Source: Thalassoglobus neptunius (GTDB lineage Bacteria > Planctomycetota > Planctomycetia > Planctomycetales > Planctomycetaceae). Taken from it: a DNA stretch of 64,000 nt. The DNA is taken from the NCBI RefSeq assembly GCF_007859735.1, contig NZ_SIHI01000001.1, positions 342,848 through 406,847 of the forward strand. Reading direction: 5' to 3'. This document shows, piece by piece, positions 39,301 through 48,900 of this stretch; the stretch's first letter is position 1; every line of letters starts with the position of its first letter. The notes under the pieces are model-generated. The model had not been told where the DNA came from, did not search any database, and saw only the letters and a list, made by a program, of their open reading frames with translations. The translations under genes were made by a program, and so were the position numbers.

Positions 39301-39785
39301 AAGTGGGCGGACTCGAGAATTGGGTCAGCGATGGACATACCTGCCCGGTGAGCGTTGCACAATTTCCGACGGATGGTCGCGTGCCATACGTTTACAGCAA
39401 TCTCGGGGGTGCGAAGAGTGTCACCGTCCGGTGGTGGAATCAGGTCGTCATGACGCTGATCGTCAGTCTCGCAGTGGGTGTGATCGGTTGGTTGCTGTTG
39501 AAAACGAGTTGGGAAAACAAACTCGGAATGCTGCTGATCGCGCTCTTCGCGGCGGCGCTTTACGGAATCTCTGATAGCCACGCCCTCAGTCAAGGACTTT
39601 ACGCTGCCCGATTTGGGATGATGCTCCTCATCGGATTGTGGATCATTAATTGGATCTTCCAACTCATTCGCGGGGTCCAATCGACCTTCGCAACGGCTGG
39701 AGCATCTGCGACGACAGCGTCTCCAATCAACACCGATTCTTCTGGCTCATCGCCGCCGACAGCGGAGCGGCAAGACACTAACTAG
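36309..39785 (+). CDS. Large exported membrane-anchored protein, 1158 aa, unknown family
   Basis: AGG lies eight bases before the ATG. Signal peptide residues 1-24 (FFIAFLCSFVALASPGFS), then about 1000 residues of beta-rich, acidic sequence, then hydrophobic helices near residues 1038-1121 (VVMTLIVSLAVGVIGWLLL; LGMLLIALFAAALYGI; FGMMLLIGLWIINWIFQLI). Near residue 64 is IIYIPFKDFESAFG...VILPFSEYEKMMAAW, a motif repeated twice in the next gene. PLGVERETGTIQVFA around residue 550 also recurs there. Probably a periplasmic protein held in the membrane by its C-terminus. No enzymatic motif is seen. Next gene follows 48 bp later on the same strand. Confidence 0.75.
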   Translation: MKKTARSRFFIAFLCSFVALASPGFSQEESPDEVAGDSPEVLADETAADEIAPVEVLSESGERIIYIPFKDFESAFGNPDSNVILPFSEYEKMMAAWKASQQKTESPDAVLSQIGYTVTIDGEIARVRADLRVNVLKDGWVELPVQFGAAAVGRVAGDDVLLRGVGNGQYALLFQTPGEKNVSIDLAVRVKQSPDGQEISFQTPPVAVTTLDVTVPREGQAIEVTPQIVEVAGGGDEAADGTTRMQVNVGATNSIRIQWHPEASLQPEMNLLASVENQTLVTIEDGLIHTDAYLKYEILRGTMEGGRVVVPASHRILDVTASSRIKNWQVVEQDGEQIVDVEFLSAIGKGLNLELHTERKLDAADFNIAGWKEGQPAEGIHAMDVVRESGQIAVRHASDISLTVLEQQGVVRIEPSAVDEKLAGSNALTYKFYSPDFSLTVNAKPVEPRLIVGHRMVLTFQDDELEVSNSLNYSVERMGVFELKLRLPEKLQIDDVISPRLKEFNVTEEGRLLTVTLLERTLGEFPVEIRSHRDLTDSGDGETLPLIEPLGVERETGTIQVFARPAIEVITETDQLEGVQPVPTSTEVKNGVRLNSAWSFTRRPAVIPVRTERKPTRLSAFVGTTISVQDELTQVRTQLDYLVEYSGLNTFRFEVPEAISDSIQIETAGGDQQSSPIQQRTSGDPVDGWVPWTIITQRDVIGLQRFIISYDIDQPEAEEEEADSESDSESSAELTTTIQLTRPLGLIDSDGEPTTTLTQSQGEVVIDKERSLSIAASGTGGGLEQIDLRELTRLPQSGTLAFRYFRSDADDRPSVEVSQSRHEIQEVVSTIVPRGLVEIVTGEDFEGTYRCRYLVKTTERQRLLVYLPVDLEVLGTFLNEREVSLEIADVPASDSVGENLTPFWVNVARTDSSDEDFLLTFQFLWKLHPALGESAFGRGEMLLPLPVIGRGDSAVVQELKVAIWVPEKYALVGDPEDFHLQTRHRAGDVLIGETADRQVGGLENWVSDGHTCPVSVAQFPTDGRVPYVYSNLGGAKSVTVRWWNQVVMTLIVSLAVGVIGWLLLKTSWENKLGMLLIALFAAALYGISDSHALSQGLYAARFGMMLLIGLWIINWIFQLIRGVQSTFATAGASATTASPINTDSSGSSPPTAERQDTN

Positions 39786-39833
39786 CACGACTTGCGGTGG
39801 ACGTTTTTCTGCTGTCTGAACTGAGGTGTTGTT

Positions 39834-42800
39834 ATGAGTTTCCAGTTTTTCCACGATGCAAGTCGTTCGATGATTCGGCCCCTGAAATTGAGATTCAACA
39901 ATCTCGCAATGATGATGTTGGGCGTGCTTGTTGCGTCGTCTCTCTCGCAGAGTCTCTTCGCGCAGCCTGATTCGAAATCAAATTTCACCGGGCAGCAACT
40001 CGATGAAATCAAGAGGATCTATGTTCCTCAGGAAGAGCTTTCTTCGATTCTCCGTCACGACAAACAAGGTGTCGTGATGAGTGAAGATGAGTTTGAAGAA
40101 CTTGTGAAGTCCGCGAAGGAAGACAATCAATTCGACGAATCCGCTCCGCGGGGACACGTCGTTTCCAACGCCGATTATTCGGTTCAGATCGACGAACATC
40201 GCTTGGTGGGCGAAGTCGTTATCACTCTCCGAACGTTCGATCGCAAGTGGATGGAATCTCGTCTGAATATCACTGGCTGGAATATCGAAAAGGCCACGAT
40301 CGATGACGGGCCCGCAACGATTGCCCGCGATGGCGATCAACAGAACACGCTGCGAGTCTTTGTTGATGAGCCCGGCGAGCACGTATTGAAGCTGAGCGTG
40401 TCGAGTCCTTTGCAGTCAGCGGGCAGCGATCAAGCAGTGAAAGTCAGTCTGGTGGAAGCCAGTTCGGGCGTCTTTCAACTTTCTCTCCCGGCCGGAATAC
40501 GATTGGAACTGGATCAGTCATCCGTCGACCGTCCGACTTCACTGGAAGAGCCGGCCACATATTCGATTCCGATCGGCGGACAGCAGGAATTGAGTATGAC
40601 GATCACGGATCGGCAGAAAGAGACAAGAGGGGAAGTTCTGACATTCGCGAACACAGCGATGGCCATTCGTCTATTCCCGAGCGAACTCAGTTGGTCCGCG
40701 CAAACCGAGTTGCAGGTCTTCGGGCAAGAGATTGAGAAGTTGGTTTGTTCCGTTCCGAACACGTTAGAAATCACGGGGATTGATTCGAACGGACTGGAGT
40801 CGTGGGAACTCTCCGACGATCCTGACGATGCCTCTCAAACTCGCATCACGTTGAATTACCGACAGGGAATCAGTTCCCGCAGAACGCTGAATTTTCGCGG
40901 CATCCAGTCGTTTCAGCCGTCTCAGCCATGGACCGCTCCGACGCTGAAGATCTCGGGACTGACTTCACATTCTGGCTCCGTGACGGTGGATTATCCGTCC
41001 AGTCTCAGGCTTCAGGTTCTTCAAGCAGCAGGCGTTCGAGCAGCGGAAGCAGAAGCTCTTCCATCTCCGCCGGTCAATGGAGAAATCTCTCGCGTCGAAT
41101 ATCTTGTCTGGGACGAAAGCTTCACGTTGCAGTTTCTGACGAACTTGAAACAGCAGGAAGTTCAAGCGGCGATGACCAATGTATTGGACGTTGGAACTTC
41201 GGAATTGAAACTCTTTACGAGCGTCAGTCTGGAAACAAAAGTCGTTCCGCTGTTCGATGTTCGATTGCTCATTCCATCCGACTGGGAAGTCGAAATGGTC
41301 CAAGTCAACGGGGCCGATTCCGATTGGAACACTGTTTCCAATCAAGCTGGAATCAACGAAATCCGCATTCCTCTGGCCACTCCGCTCGCTCCCGGTGAGA
41401 CTCGTGATGTGCTCATGCAGTCACGCAGAGTGCCGGACGGATGGCCGCTTCGCACGCAATTGCAGCGTATTTCCATTCCGGAAATTCGACTACCACAAGC
41501 AGCAATGGTGGAAGCACTTTACGGAATGACAGCAAGCGACGAGTTGACGTTAACTCCTCAGGATGTCACCGGACTCGATCCTGCCGGTCAAAGCGATCTT
41601 CAAGTCCTCAACGAGAAAGTCGCGGTCCTCAACAAGAGTGTCAAGTTGGGATTCACCTATCAGGACACCACATTTGAGGGTGAACTCGAAATCGAGCGGA
41701 AACCGAAAAACGTGACCGTTGAGACGCTGACGTTCTTTCGTGTCGACGATGAACAGATCTTCACGCGACTGGAAGCTGTGTTGTTGCTTTCGGGAGGAGG
41801 CGTTCAGGAATTGACCATTCAGGTTTCGGAGTCGGCCGGAGATTCGCTTCGATTCTCGCTCGCGCCGGACATTAAAATTCAGCGACAGCAACAGGCAGTG
41901 TTTCCCAATGCCGGGCGACTCGTGGAGCAAATTCCCGGGGAGGTCGCGGATGGATTCCGAACCTGGACACTGCGTTTCGATCGATTTCTCAAAGGCCAGT
42001 ATCGTTTGAGCACGGATGTCATTCTTCCTCGTGATTCGGAAGTGACGCCGTTTCAGCCGGCGCAAATGCTGTTTCCTGATTTCTCAATCGTCAGCGGGCA
42101 CGTGGCGGTTGAAGGAGGACTGGAGGAATTTGTTCGAGTTGAAGCAGTCGACCAGGCCGGACAACCGCTCGTCGTCGTTGATCCGGTCGATTTTCCAGCG
42201 GCGCTCTATCATCCGGACGAGCGTGTGATTGCCGGTTTTCAGTATGTTCATCCGGGTTGGAATTTGACCGTCACACAAGACGAGTTTGAACGCAGCGCGG
42301 TTCCGACAGTCGTCGGCCACGTCGCACAACTTGAAAGTGTGATCAGCAAAGCTGGACAGTTTCAGCATCAGGTCACATGGACCTTCACCGCAGTCGGGGC
42401 GCAGTCGCTGGTTGTTGTTCCTCAGACGGGAGCAGAATTGTGGTCGATGCTGATTGACGGCGTTCCCGTTGAAGTACGGCGTTCGAGGCACGGAGTTGAA
42501 GTTCCTGTCTCGAATCTCGATCCACTCAAGAAGCATCAGTTGCGAGTGTTGTACTCAACGAATTCTCAATCGTTGGCCACAATCGGTGAGCTGTCAGCGG
42601 TTGCTCCCACAATTGCCGTTCTGGACGGAAGTGGCGAGCTTCAACCTGTTGAGATTCTCAAACAGGACTGGGTGCTCCATCTTCCTCACGAGACAATGGT
42701 CATCGGAAGTGAAGGGGATTTTCTTCCGAAAGAGCAAATTGCACAGGCTGGTTTGTTTCACGAGTTTCGATCTCTTCTCCGTCTGCCTCGAGCTTCCGAT

Positions 42801-45800
42801 GCTGTCGGGAAAGGGATTGCTCTGCTTGTGACGGGGCTGATCCTGCTGTTGATCGGATGGTGGCGAGTCCGGTGGCAACGTCACTCCGCGAAGAAAGAAC
42901 CGGCTGGATTCTCAATGTGGCGGACACTTGTTCTGCTCGGGGTTTTGATTTGTGTGATCTCTCCACTGCTCTATTTCAGTTTGCTGTCACGTCCTGCTCG
43001 TGAAGCGAGCGTCGCCAGTACGTACTTCGCCACATCTGATGCAGAATTTATTGAGCCATCTGCTGCGGAGGGAATCGTCCAATTCGAGTCGGAGGAAGCT
43101 GAAGCAGAAATGAAAGCAGGACAACCCGCGAGTGGTGGAGCTGAGTTCGGTCGGGACAATCTATTGGGACTCAGCGACATGGACATGGATGGCGCTGAGC
43201 AAATGTTTGACTATGCCGGCGGATATCGGCAGAACGATTTTGTACAGCCACAAGGACTTCCACCGACAGCGCCGCCGTCAGATCAACCGGTTCCTGCAAC
43301 GATCATTCAACAGCCAAATCAAAGTCTCGCAGTCCAAGCAATTCCGGAGGAAGAATCGGCATCTCAATCGAACTTCGGAGAAGCCGAAGTGAGAGAGCGT
43401 TCCCGCGCTCGCGCGCAACGTGGTCGATTTTCCACAGGCGGACTGTTGTCGATGACTTTTCAACTGGAAGTACCCGAAGATTCCCGCACGGAGCGATTCA
43501 CCTACCAGGGCAACGGCACAGCGGCCAGCGACGTTGATCTCCGAGTGAGATTCGCCAATCGGACCACCGGGCGCGTTCTCGTTTGGTCGGTCGCTTTGGG
43601 GATCGCACTCCTCGGCTGGTGGCTTCGACGCACACAGCCAGCGACTCGTGCATTCTGGATCTTTCTGACGCTCGTGGTTCCCGTGGCACTTATCGAAGTT
43701 GTTCCGATGCTTTGGGAACTTCTCCTTGAAGGTGTCGTCTGGGGCGGACTCCTGTCGATGGCCGGTTGGGTTCTCCGAGGCATCGTTCAGTGGTGTTGGA
43801 ATTTGAGAGTTCCGCTCACGAAACAGGCAGCGGGGCTGATTGTCGCCGCTGCGGTTGTCTTCGCGGGGAATTCGACGTTTGCTCAAGACGGGGCAACTGT
43901 CGCGAGTGAACAGTCCGGTCCGGCAGTCATCATTCCCTATTCTGATATCAGCGATGTCAAGAATGCCGACCGGGTTTTCGTCAGCCATGCTCTGTACAAA
44001 CAGCTTTGGGAATCGGCAAACGCTCCAAATGCTGTATCTGAAGACGGACCGATCGATTCGACGGTTTCTGAAGCAACCTATTTCGCGACTCTGAATGATT
44101 CGGGGGATGATCCGAAGATCTCGATTCAGGCACGCTGGGTGGTTTCCGTTCTCACGGATCAACCCATTCTGGTGAAGCTGCCGATTCAGGGAGTCGCCAT
44201 TTCTTCGATCAGTATCGATGGCGAACCGGCTCCAGTGCTCGCTGGCTGGGACCAGTCCACAGAAGTCAGGCTCCTTGGCCGAGGCATTCACATTGTCGAC
44301 GGAACACTGGTTTCACCGGCGGCCGTGAATGGACTTGTCGGTCAGTTCCAACTGAAGCTGTCTCCCGTCGGAGCGGCGAATCTGATTTTTGAACTTCCGG
44401 AAGCTGAGGGAGAGACTCGCGTTCAGGTCGATGGGCAGCAACGGTCATATCGACGCACGACCGAAGACGACAAAACACGCATCGAAATCGCTTGTGATCG
44501 AGGTGGCACTCGCTCAATCACATGGTTCCCCGAATCTCAAATCGACGGTCAGGATCGGACAGTTCAAGTCGAGACCGCGATTGCAGCCAGTTTTCGAGAT
44601 GTTGGTTTCGATGTAAGTCACAGCTTTCGGGTTCGAGTCCGACAGGGAACGCTGAACGAAATCTCATTTTCTCTGCCTGAAGGCGTGGCTGTCCGTGATG
44701 TCGGCGGTAACGATCTCGGCGGTTGGGATATGATTGACGCAACGGATGACGAAGGGGCTCAGCTTCGCGTTTTCTTCAGAAGAGGTATCACGGCTGATAC
44801 GAATCTCTTTGTCGATCTCTTCAAAAAGCAGGAAGTGGATGAGTCGGGGACCACTGTTACGTTGCCAACTCTGGCACCGCTCGGAGTCCTGCGAGAGACC
44901 GTTCAACTTGCTGTCTTTGTGCCGGATCATTTGAAGGTGCGTGTTGATTCCGTCGAGGGACTGTTGCAAACCGACGTGTCTCGATTCTCACCGGTTGTCG
45001 CTCCGCGCGAGACATCGGGAACATTGCAGTTGGCCTATCGGACGTCTGTTCGACCGTTTGACCTTCAGCTGACAATTCGTCGGCAGGAGGCCGATTCGAA
45101 AACGACGATCGAGTACGGAGTTCACATTGCGCGACGAAGAACGCTCGTCGCAACGCGAATTGTCTGGACTCTCACAGGGGCACCTCAACGGCGACTGGAT
45201 ATCGAAATCCCTGAGGATTATCTCCCCATGAGTGTGATCTGTGCGGAGAGTTCGGACTGGTATGTCCATCAATCCAATGGACGAAGGATGCTCACGATTG
45301 AATTTCCTCAGCCTCGAGTGGGAACTGTCGAAGCGGGCATTGAAGGACATCTCCCGAAAAGTCCGGGTCAGACTCGGCTCGAAGTGCTGTTGCCGCGACC
45401 TGCAGGAATCAACAGTCAATCCGCAACGCTTGGGATTTGGCTGGACGAAGGATATCAGGCGTCCATGGCACAGCCCGGCGGGTGGAGATCAATTCGACCG
45501 GGCGAACTCTCCGGAAGCTACCGAAATCTGGATCCGGATCCCGTGCAGTTCGCGTTCTCGACGATGGTGACGAATCCAGAAAATGTCATCCTTCAAATTC
45601 GGGCAGCGACTGCGAAATTGACCGGAGACTCCGTCACCTTGATTGCTGTTGGAGAAGCAACCATTGACTACGGAATGACTCTTCGGTGGAACATCTCTCA
45701 GGCTGCGGCGGATCAGTTTGTCTTTACAACTCCGTCATGGCTGCAAAACGTGGAAATGAACGGCCCGACGATTCGACAGATTACGAGTGAAGAACTGGAA

Positions 45801-47900
45801 GACGGCCGAACGCGCTGGACGGTTTCTCTGATTGATCCGGTGATTGATCAGTACATGCTCACGATTGTTGCGACCAATCCTCATCCGGATGACCTCATCG
45901 TCCGCACGCCTCGCATCGTTTTTGAGTCGCTCAAACCGGGTGGGGAGTACGAACGACTCACCGTGCAGCAACAATTTGCGTTCCTGGTCAATCTCTCGCA
46001 CGATCAGCTCGTTGCCGAGGATCTCGATCAGTTCGAACTCGTGCCTGCTGGACGTCTTCCTTTCCGAATTCACGACAACCTTTTGAAACAGGCTGTTGAA
46101 ATCACACAGGTGCGAGATGACAAAATTCCGACCTGGAAGATTCAGCGCATGGATGGAACAGGGGCTGCGAAAGCCGTTGTTTTGGGGGCGCATCTGGAAA
46201 CCGTCCTGGAACTCGATCGAAGCTGGAGGATGCAGGCGAATTATGCTGTGCGCAATCGAGGACGTCAGTTTCTTGCTCTCGACATTCCAGAAGGGTCGCG
46301 AATCCTCTCGGTCTTTGTACGGAACAAGCCCTCTCGAACTGTGACAACGGATCTCGATGGACGCACGATCCATCTCATCGCATTGCCGCAAACAAGCGCC
46401 GTCGATCTTGCATTCGATGTCCGAGTATTATTGGCGGGACGACTTCCGGGAACCAACGCGGATGACTTTGACGTGATGGGAGAGTCGCTTTCGCTTCCCG
46501 CTCCGAAAGTCCTGTCGCAGAAGGAATCCGAAGAGTTCGGGATGCCTGTCACTCAGACGCTGTGGACGGTTCACTTGCCTGACGAACTCAAGGCGCGAGT
46601 CATGTCGGCAGTGAAAGATACCAATCTGACTCCCCATGCCGAGGACGCCTGGCTTGCCGCTGAAAAGCAAACACTCGACCGGCTTCAGGCGGACATCTCA
46701 GAAATGTCACGGATCGTTTCAGACCAGCAGGTCAGTCGCTCGCGCCGGGTGCAGGCCCAGAATAATCTCAAAACATTAAGCCTGACGCTTGAGCAAGTGA
46801 ATGATAATTATCTTGCGAATTCTTCAAGCGGCAGTGATCAAGTTGAGTTGCTCGAAGAGCTCATCCGCGACAATCAGTTCCTGCAAAAAGAAGTGGAGAA
46901 GGCATCTCAAGGAGACATCAGCGTTACTCCATTAGACGCGGGATTCGGGAACAATCGCGATTTCATCATCGTCAACAATGGAGAGTTGCTGGCGAACAAC
47001 TCGGCGAATGGAATTGTTTTCTCGGATGAAAGCAAAACCCAGAACTTCAACTTTCTACAGATCGAGGGCGAAGAACTTAATCGGAAGAAATTTGACGACA
47101 CCGCGCAAGAATCAGCGTCGCGATCGAGGTTGAAGTCCAGGTTGTCGTCACAACAACTGATTGTTTCCGGATCCGGAAGAATGTCTGGAATGGGACTAGC
47201 TTCACCGGGAAGCTCGGAGGAGAGTCAACCCCGCGGCGGTGGTGTTGGTGGGGGAGGCTTCGGCGTTTCAGGACTCACGGACAATCTGCAATCGGAAATT
47301 GAGCTTCAGCAGCAAGATGCGCAGCGACATTATCAAGATGCGTTGGGACGTACGAGGCGGTACGATTTGGGTTATGCAGGAGGCGAGTCGGTCCAGCAAC
47401 AGCCAAGCGATTCGCTTACATTTGATACCAACAGCTTGTCTGCTTTTGGAGCGATCGCAGAAGAAGCTCCCGGTCAATTCGGAGATGCGAGCGGACTTGC
47501 CGTTCCCGCAGCGACGCAACCTTGGACTTCCGTGGGTGGGCTGAGTGTCGAGATGGGACTGCCGAAGCATCGTCAAACGATTTCCTTCTCGAAACCGGGG
47601 GGAAGTCCAGTCCTTACGCTGAGCGTTCAACCCGCCGAATCAAACCGATTCCTGTGGGGAGTGGGCTGGTGCTTTGGCGTTTTGATCTTTGGGATGTGGT
47701 TGTTCAAGAAAGTGCGCGACGCCATCGCTGATGATCGGGCCACCCAATTTCTCAGTAGCCTCGCGATGATTCTCGGTGCACTGGCACTGCTGTTTCTTCC
47801 CGGAGACTTTGAGGCCGTCGGTTTCATTATGTTCGTCGTTGCCGGAATCGTGAAGATTGTGGTTTGGAGACCTGCGGCGACTCAGTCCCCGACGGCATAG
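39834..47900 (+). CDS. Giant two-unit envelope protein, 2688 aa, unknown family
   Basis: GAGG seven bases before the ATG. A signal-like segment ends near residue 44 (SLSQSLFAQ). Unit 1 starts with RIYVPQEELSSIL...VVMSEDEFEELV (residue about 60). Membrane helices lie near 992-1012 and 1029-1052; a low-complexity linker follows, then helices at 1246-1322. A second signal-like stretch, VAAAVVFAGNSTFAQDG (about 1335-1352), is followed at about 1364 by VIIPYSDISDV...RVFVSHALYKQLW, the start of unit 2. A helical, possibly coiled region lies at 2276-2333, a glycine-rich one near 2445-2480, and helices at 2605-2679 end the protein. It looks like two ancestral exported proteins joined in one. No catalytic motif seen. 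Confidence 0.75.
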   Translation: MSFQFFHDASRSMIRPLKLRFNNLAMMMLGVLVASSLSQSLFAQPDSKSNFTGQQLDEIKRIYVPQEELSSILRHDKQGVVMSEDEFEELVKSAKEDNQFDESAPRGHVVSNADYSVQIDEHRLVGEVVITLRTFDRKWMESRLNITGWNIEKATIDDGPATIARDGDQQNTLRVFVDEPGEHVLKLSVSSPLQSAGSDQAVKVSLVEASSGVFQLSLPAGIRLELDQSSVDRPTSLEEPATYSIPIGGQQELSMTITDRQKETRGEVLTFANTAMAIRLFPSELSWSAQTELQVFGQEIEKLVCSVPNTLEITGIDSNGLESWELSDDPDDASQTRITLNYRQGISSRRTLNFRGIQSFQPSQPWTAPTLKISGLTSHSGSVTVDYPSSLRLQVLQAAGVRAAEAEALPSPPVNGEISRVEYLVWDESFTLQFLTNLKQQEVQAAMTNVLDVGTSELKLFTSVSLETKVVPLFDVRLLIPSDWEVEMVQVNGADSDWNTVSNQAGINEIRIPLATPLAPGETRDVLMQSRRVPDGWPLRTQLQRISIPEIRLPQAAMVEALYGMTASDELTLTPQDVTGLDPAGQSDLQVLNEKVAVLNKSVKLGFTYQDTTFEGELEIERKPKNVTVETLTFFRVDDEQIFTRLEAVLLLSGGGVQELTIQVSESAGDSLRFSLAPDIKIQRQQQAVFPNAGRLVEQIPGEVADGFRTWTLRFDRFLKGQYRLSTDVILPRDSEVTPFQPAQMLFPDFSIVSGHVAVEGGLEEFVRVEAVDQAGQPLVVVDPVDFPAALYHPDERVIAGFQYVHPGWNLTVTQDEFERSAVPTVVGHVAQLESVISKAGQFQHQVTWTFTAVGAQSLVVVPQTGAELWSMLIDGVPVEVRRSRHGVEVPVSNLDPLKKHQLRVLYSTNSQSLATIGELSAVAPTIAVLDGSGELQPVEILKQDWVLHLPHETMVIGSEGDFLPKEQIAQAGLFHEFRSLLRLPRASDAVGKGIALLVTGLILLLIGWWRVRWQRHSAKKEPAGFSMWRTLVLLGVLICVISPLLYFSLLSRPAREASVASTYFATSDAEFIEPSAAEGIVQFESEEAEAEMKAGQPASGGAEFGRDNLLGLSDMDMDGAEQMFDYAGGYRQNDFVQPQGLPPTAPPSDQPVPATIIQQPNQSLAVQAIPEEESASQSNFGEAEVRERSRARAQRGRFSTGGLLSMTFQLEVPEDSRTERFTYQGNGTAASDVDLRVRFANRTTGRVLVWSVALGIALLGWWLRRTQPATRAFWIFLTLVVPVALIEVVPMLWELLLEGVVWGGLLSMAGWVLRGIVQWCWNLRVPLTKQAAGLIVAAAVVFAGNSTFAQDGATVASEQSGPAVIIPYSDISDVKNADRVFVSHALYKQLWESANAPNAVSEDGPIDSTVSEATYFATLNDSGDDPKISIQARWVVSVLTDQPILVKLPIQGVAISSISIDGEPAPVLAGWDQSTEVRLLGRGIHIVDGTLVSPAAVNGLVGQFQLKLSPVGAANLIFELPEAEGETRVQVDGQQRSYRRTTEDDKTRIEIACDRGGTRSITWFPESQIDGQDRTVQVETAIAASFRDVGFDVSHSFRVRVRQGTLNEISFSLPEGVAVRDVGGNDLGGWDMIDATDDEGAQLRVFFRRGITADTNLFVDLFKKQEVDESGTTVTLPTLAPLGVLRETVQLAVFVPDHLKVRVDSVEGLLQTDVSRFSPVVAPRETSGTLQLAYRTSVRPFDLQLTIRRQEADSKTTIEYGVHIARRRTLVATRIVWTLTGAPQRRLDIEIPEDYLPMSVICAESSDWYVHQSNGRRMLTIEFPQPRVGTVEAGIEGHLPKSPGQTRLEVLLPRPAGINSQSATLGIWLDEGYQASMAQPGGWRSIRPGELSGSYRNLDPDPVQFAFSTMVTNPENVILQIRAATAKLTGDSVTLIAVGEATIDYGMTLRWNISQAAADQFVFTTPSWLQNVEMNGPTIRQITSEELEDGRTRWTVSLIDPVIDQYMLTIVATNPHPDDLIVRTPRIVFESLKPGGEYERLTVQQQFAFLVNLSHDQLVAEDLDQFELVPAGRLPFRIHDNLLKQAVEITQVRDDKIPTWKIQRMDGTGAAKAVVLGAHLETVLELDRSWRMQANYAVRNRGRQFLALDIPEGSRILSVFVRNKPSRTVTTDLDGRTIHLIALPQTSAVDLAFDVRVLLAGRLPGTNADDFDVMGESLSLPAPKVLSQKESEEFGMPVTQTLWTVHLPDELKARVMSAVKDTNLTPHAEDAWLAAEKQTLDRLQADISEMSRIVSDQQVSRSRRVQAQNNLKTLSLTLEQVNDNYLANSSSGSDQVELLEELIRDNQFLQKEVEKASQGDISVTPLDAGFGNNRDFIIVNNGELLANNSANGIVFSDESKTQNFNFLQIEGEELNRKKFDDTAQESASRSRLKSRLSSQQLIVSGSGRMSGMGLASPGSSEESQPRGGGVGGGGFGVSGLTDNLQSEIELQQQDAQRHYQDALGRTRRYDLGYAGGESVQQQPSDSLTFDTNSLSAFGAIAEEAPGQFGDASGLAVPAATQPWTSVGGLSVEMGLPKHRQTISFSKPGGSPVLTLSVQPAESNRFLWGVGWCFGVLIFGMWLFKKVRDAIADDRATQFLSSLAMILGALALLFLPGDFEAVGFIMFVVAGIVKIVVWRPAATQSPTA

Positions 47901-48002
47901 ACGAAGTGGCAACAGGGATCGACGCAGTTGAAAGTTTGTCGCTGGGGAGGTTGAATGGGATGTCAACATCCTTTGAGCTTCTGGAGCGACTGGCTTCAAT
48001 CC

Positions 48003-48896
48003 ATGCCGGAACTGCCCGACATTTCGATCTATCTCGAAGCCCTTCAGAGTCGAATTGTCGGGGCCAATCTAGTTCGGGCTCGAATCATCAGTCCGTTCTT
48101 GCTGCGGACCTTTGATCCTCCCGTTGATGCGGTCCTTGAGCATCGCGTGACCGAGTTGCGAAGGCTCGGAAAACGAGTCGCGATCGGATTCGACAATGAT
48201 GTCTGGTACGTCTTCCATTTGATGATCGCAGGACGTTTTCAATGGAAGGCAGAGGGCGACCAGTTTTCGAAGCGCTATGGATTGGCTCAGTTAGAATTCA
48301 CGACCGGAACGCTCATTCTCACCGAAGCAGGCTCGAAGAACCGTGCGTCGCTGCATGTCGTGACATCGGCCGATTTGGAAGATCTCGATCCCGGCGGAAT
48401 TGATGTACTGACAGCGACTCTGGAAGAGTTTCAACAATCGCTTCAACTGACCAACCGGACTCTCAAGCGGCAATTGACCAGCCCGATGCTCTTTAGCGGA
48501 ATCGGAAATGCCTACTCCGATGAAATTCTCCATCGTGCGGGGCTTTCTCCGATTCAGCACACACAGAAACTGACTCCTGAAGAGGTTGAAAGGCTGTACT
48601 CAGCGACTCAGGAAGTGATGACCGAATGGACGTCGCGATTGCGTAAAAAGGCCAAAGGGGGATTCCCGAAGAAAGTCACTGCATTTCATCGCGAAATGGC
48701 TGTCCATGGAAAGTTTGGAGAGCCGTGCCCGGTGTGCGGTTCTCCCGTTCAGCGGATTGTCTATGCCGACAACGAAACGAATTATTGCGCGACGTGTCAG
48801 ACCAAAGGCAAAGTTCTCGCGGACCGATCGTTGTCGCGACTCTTGAAGTCAGACTGGCCTCGTCGCATCGAAGATTGGGAAGAGGGGTCTTCCTGA
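48003..48896 (+). CDS. Formamidopyrimidine-DNA glycosylase (Fpg/MutM family)
   Basis: 297 residues. Start fixed at 48003 since the enzyme must begin MPELP: Pro2 is the catalytic nucleophile and Glu3 is present. Conserved features: LRRLGKRV (active-site lysine region), helix-two-turn-helix [21 protein letters not shown], and a C-terminal zinc finger CPVC...CATC. Removes oxidised purines (8-oxoguanine, FapyG) and cuts the strand. The N-terminal segment [11 protein letters not shown] deviates from the PELPEVE of classic MutM, so it belongs to a side branch (Fpg/Nei-like). Converges with the lipoprotein gene. Confidence 0.85.
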   Translation: MPELPDISIYLEALQSRIVGANLVRARIISPFLLRTFDPPVDAVLEHRVTELRRLGKRVAIGFDNDVWYVFHLMIAGRFQWKAEGDQFSKRYGLAQLEFTTGTLILTEAGSKNRASLHVVTSADLEDLDPGGIDVLTATLEEFQQSLQLTNRTLKRQLTSPMLFSGIGNAYSDEILHRAGLSPIQHTQKLTPEEVERLYSATQEVMTEWTSRLRKKAKGGFPKKVTAFHREMAVHGKFGEPCPVCGSPVQRIVYADNETNYCATCQTKGKVLADRSLSRLLKSDWPRRIEDWEEGSS

Positions 48897-48900
48897 AGGC

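Noticed and set aside
43278-44291. 337-codon minus-strand frame inside the giant gene
   Set aside because: Antisense shadow; the plus-strand frame has continuous protein-like sequence.
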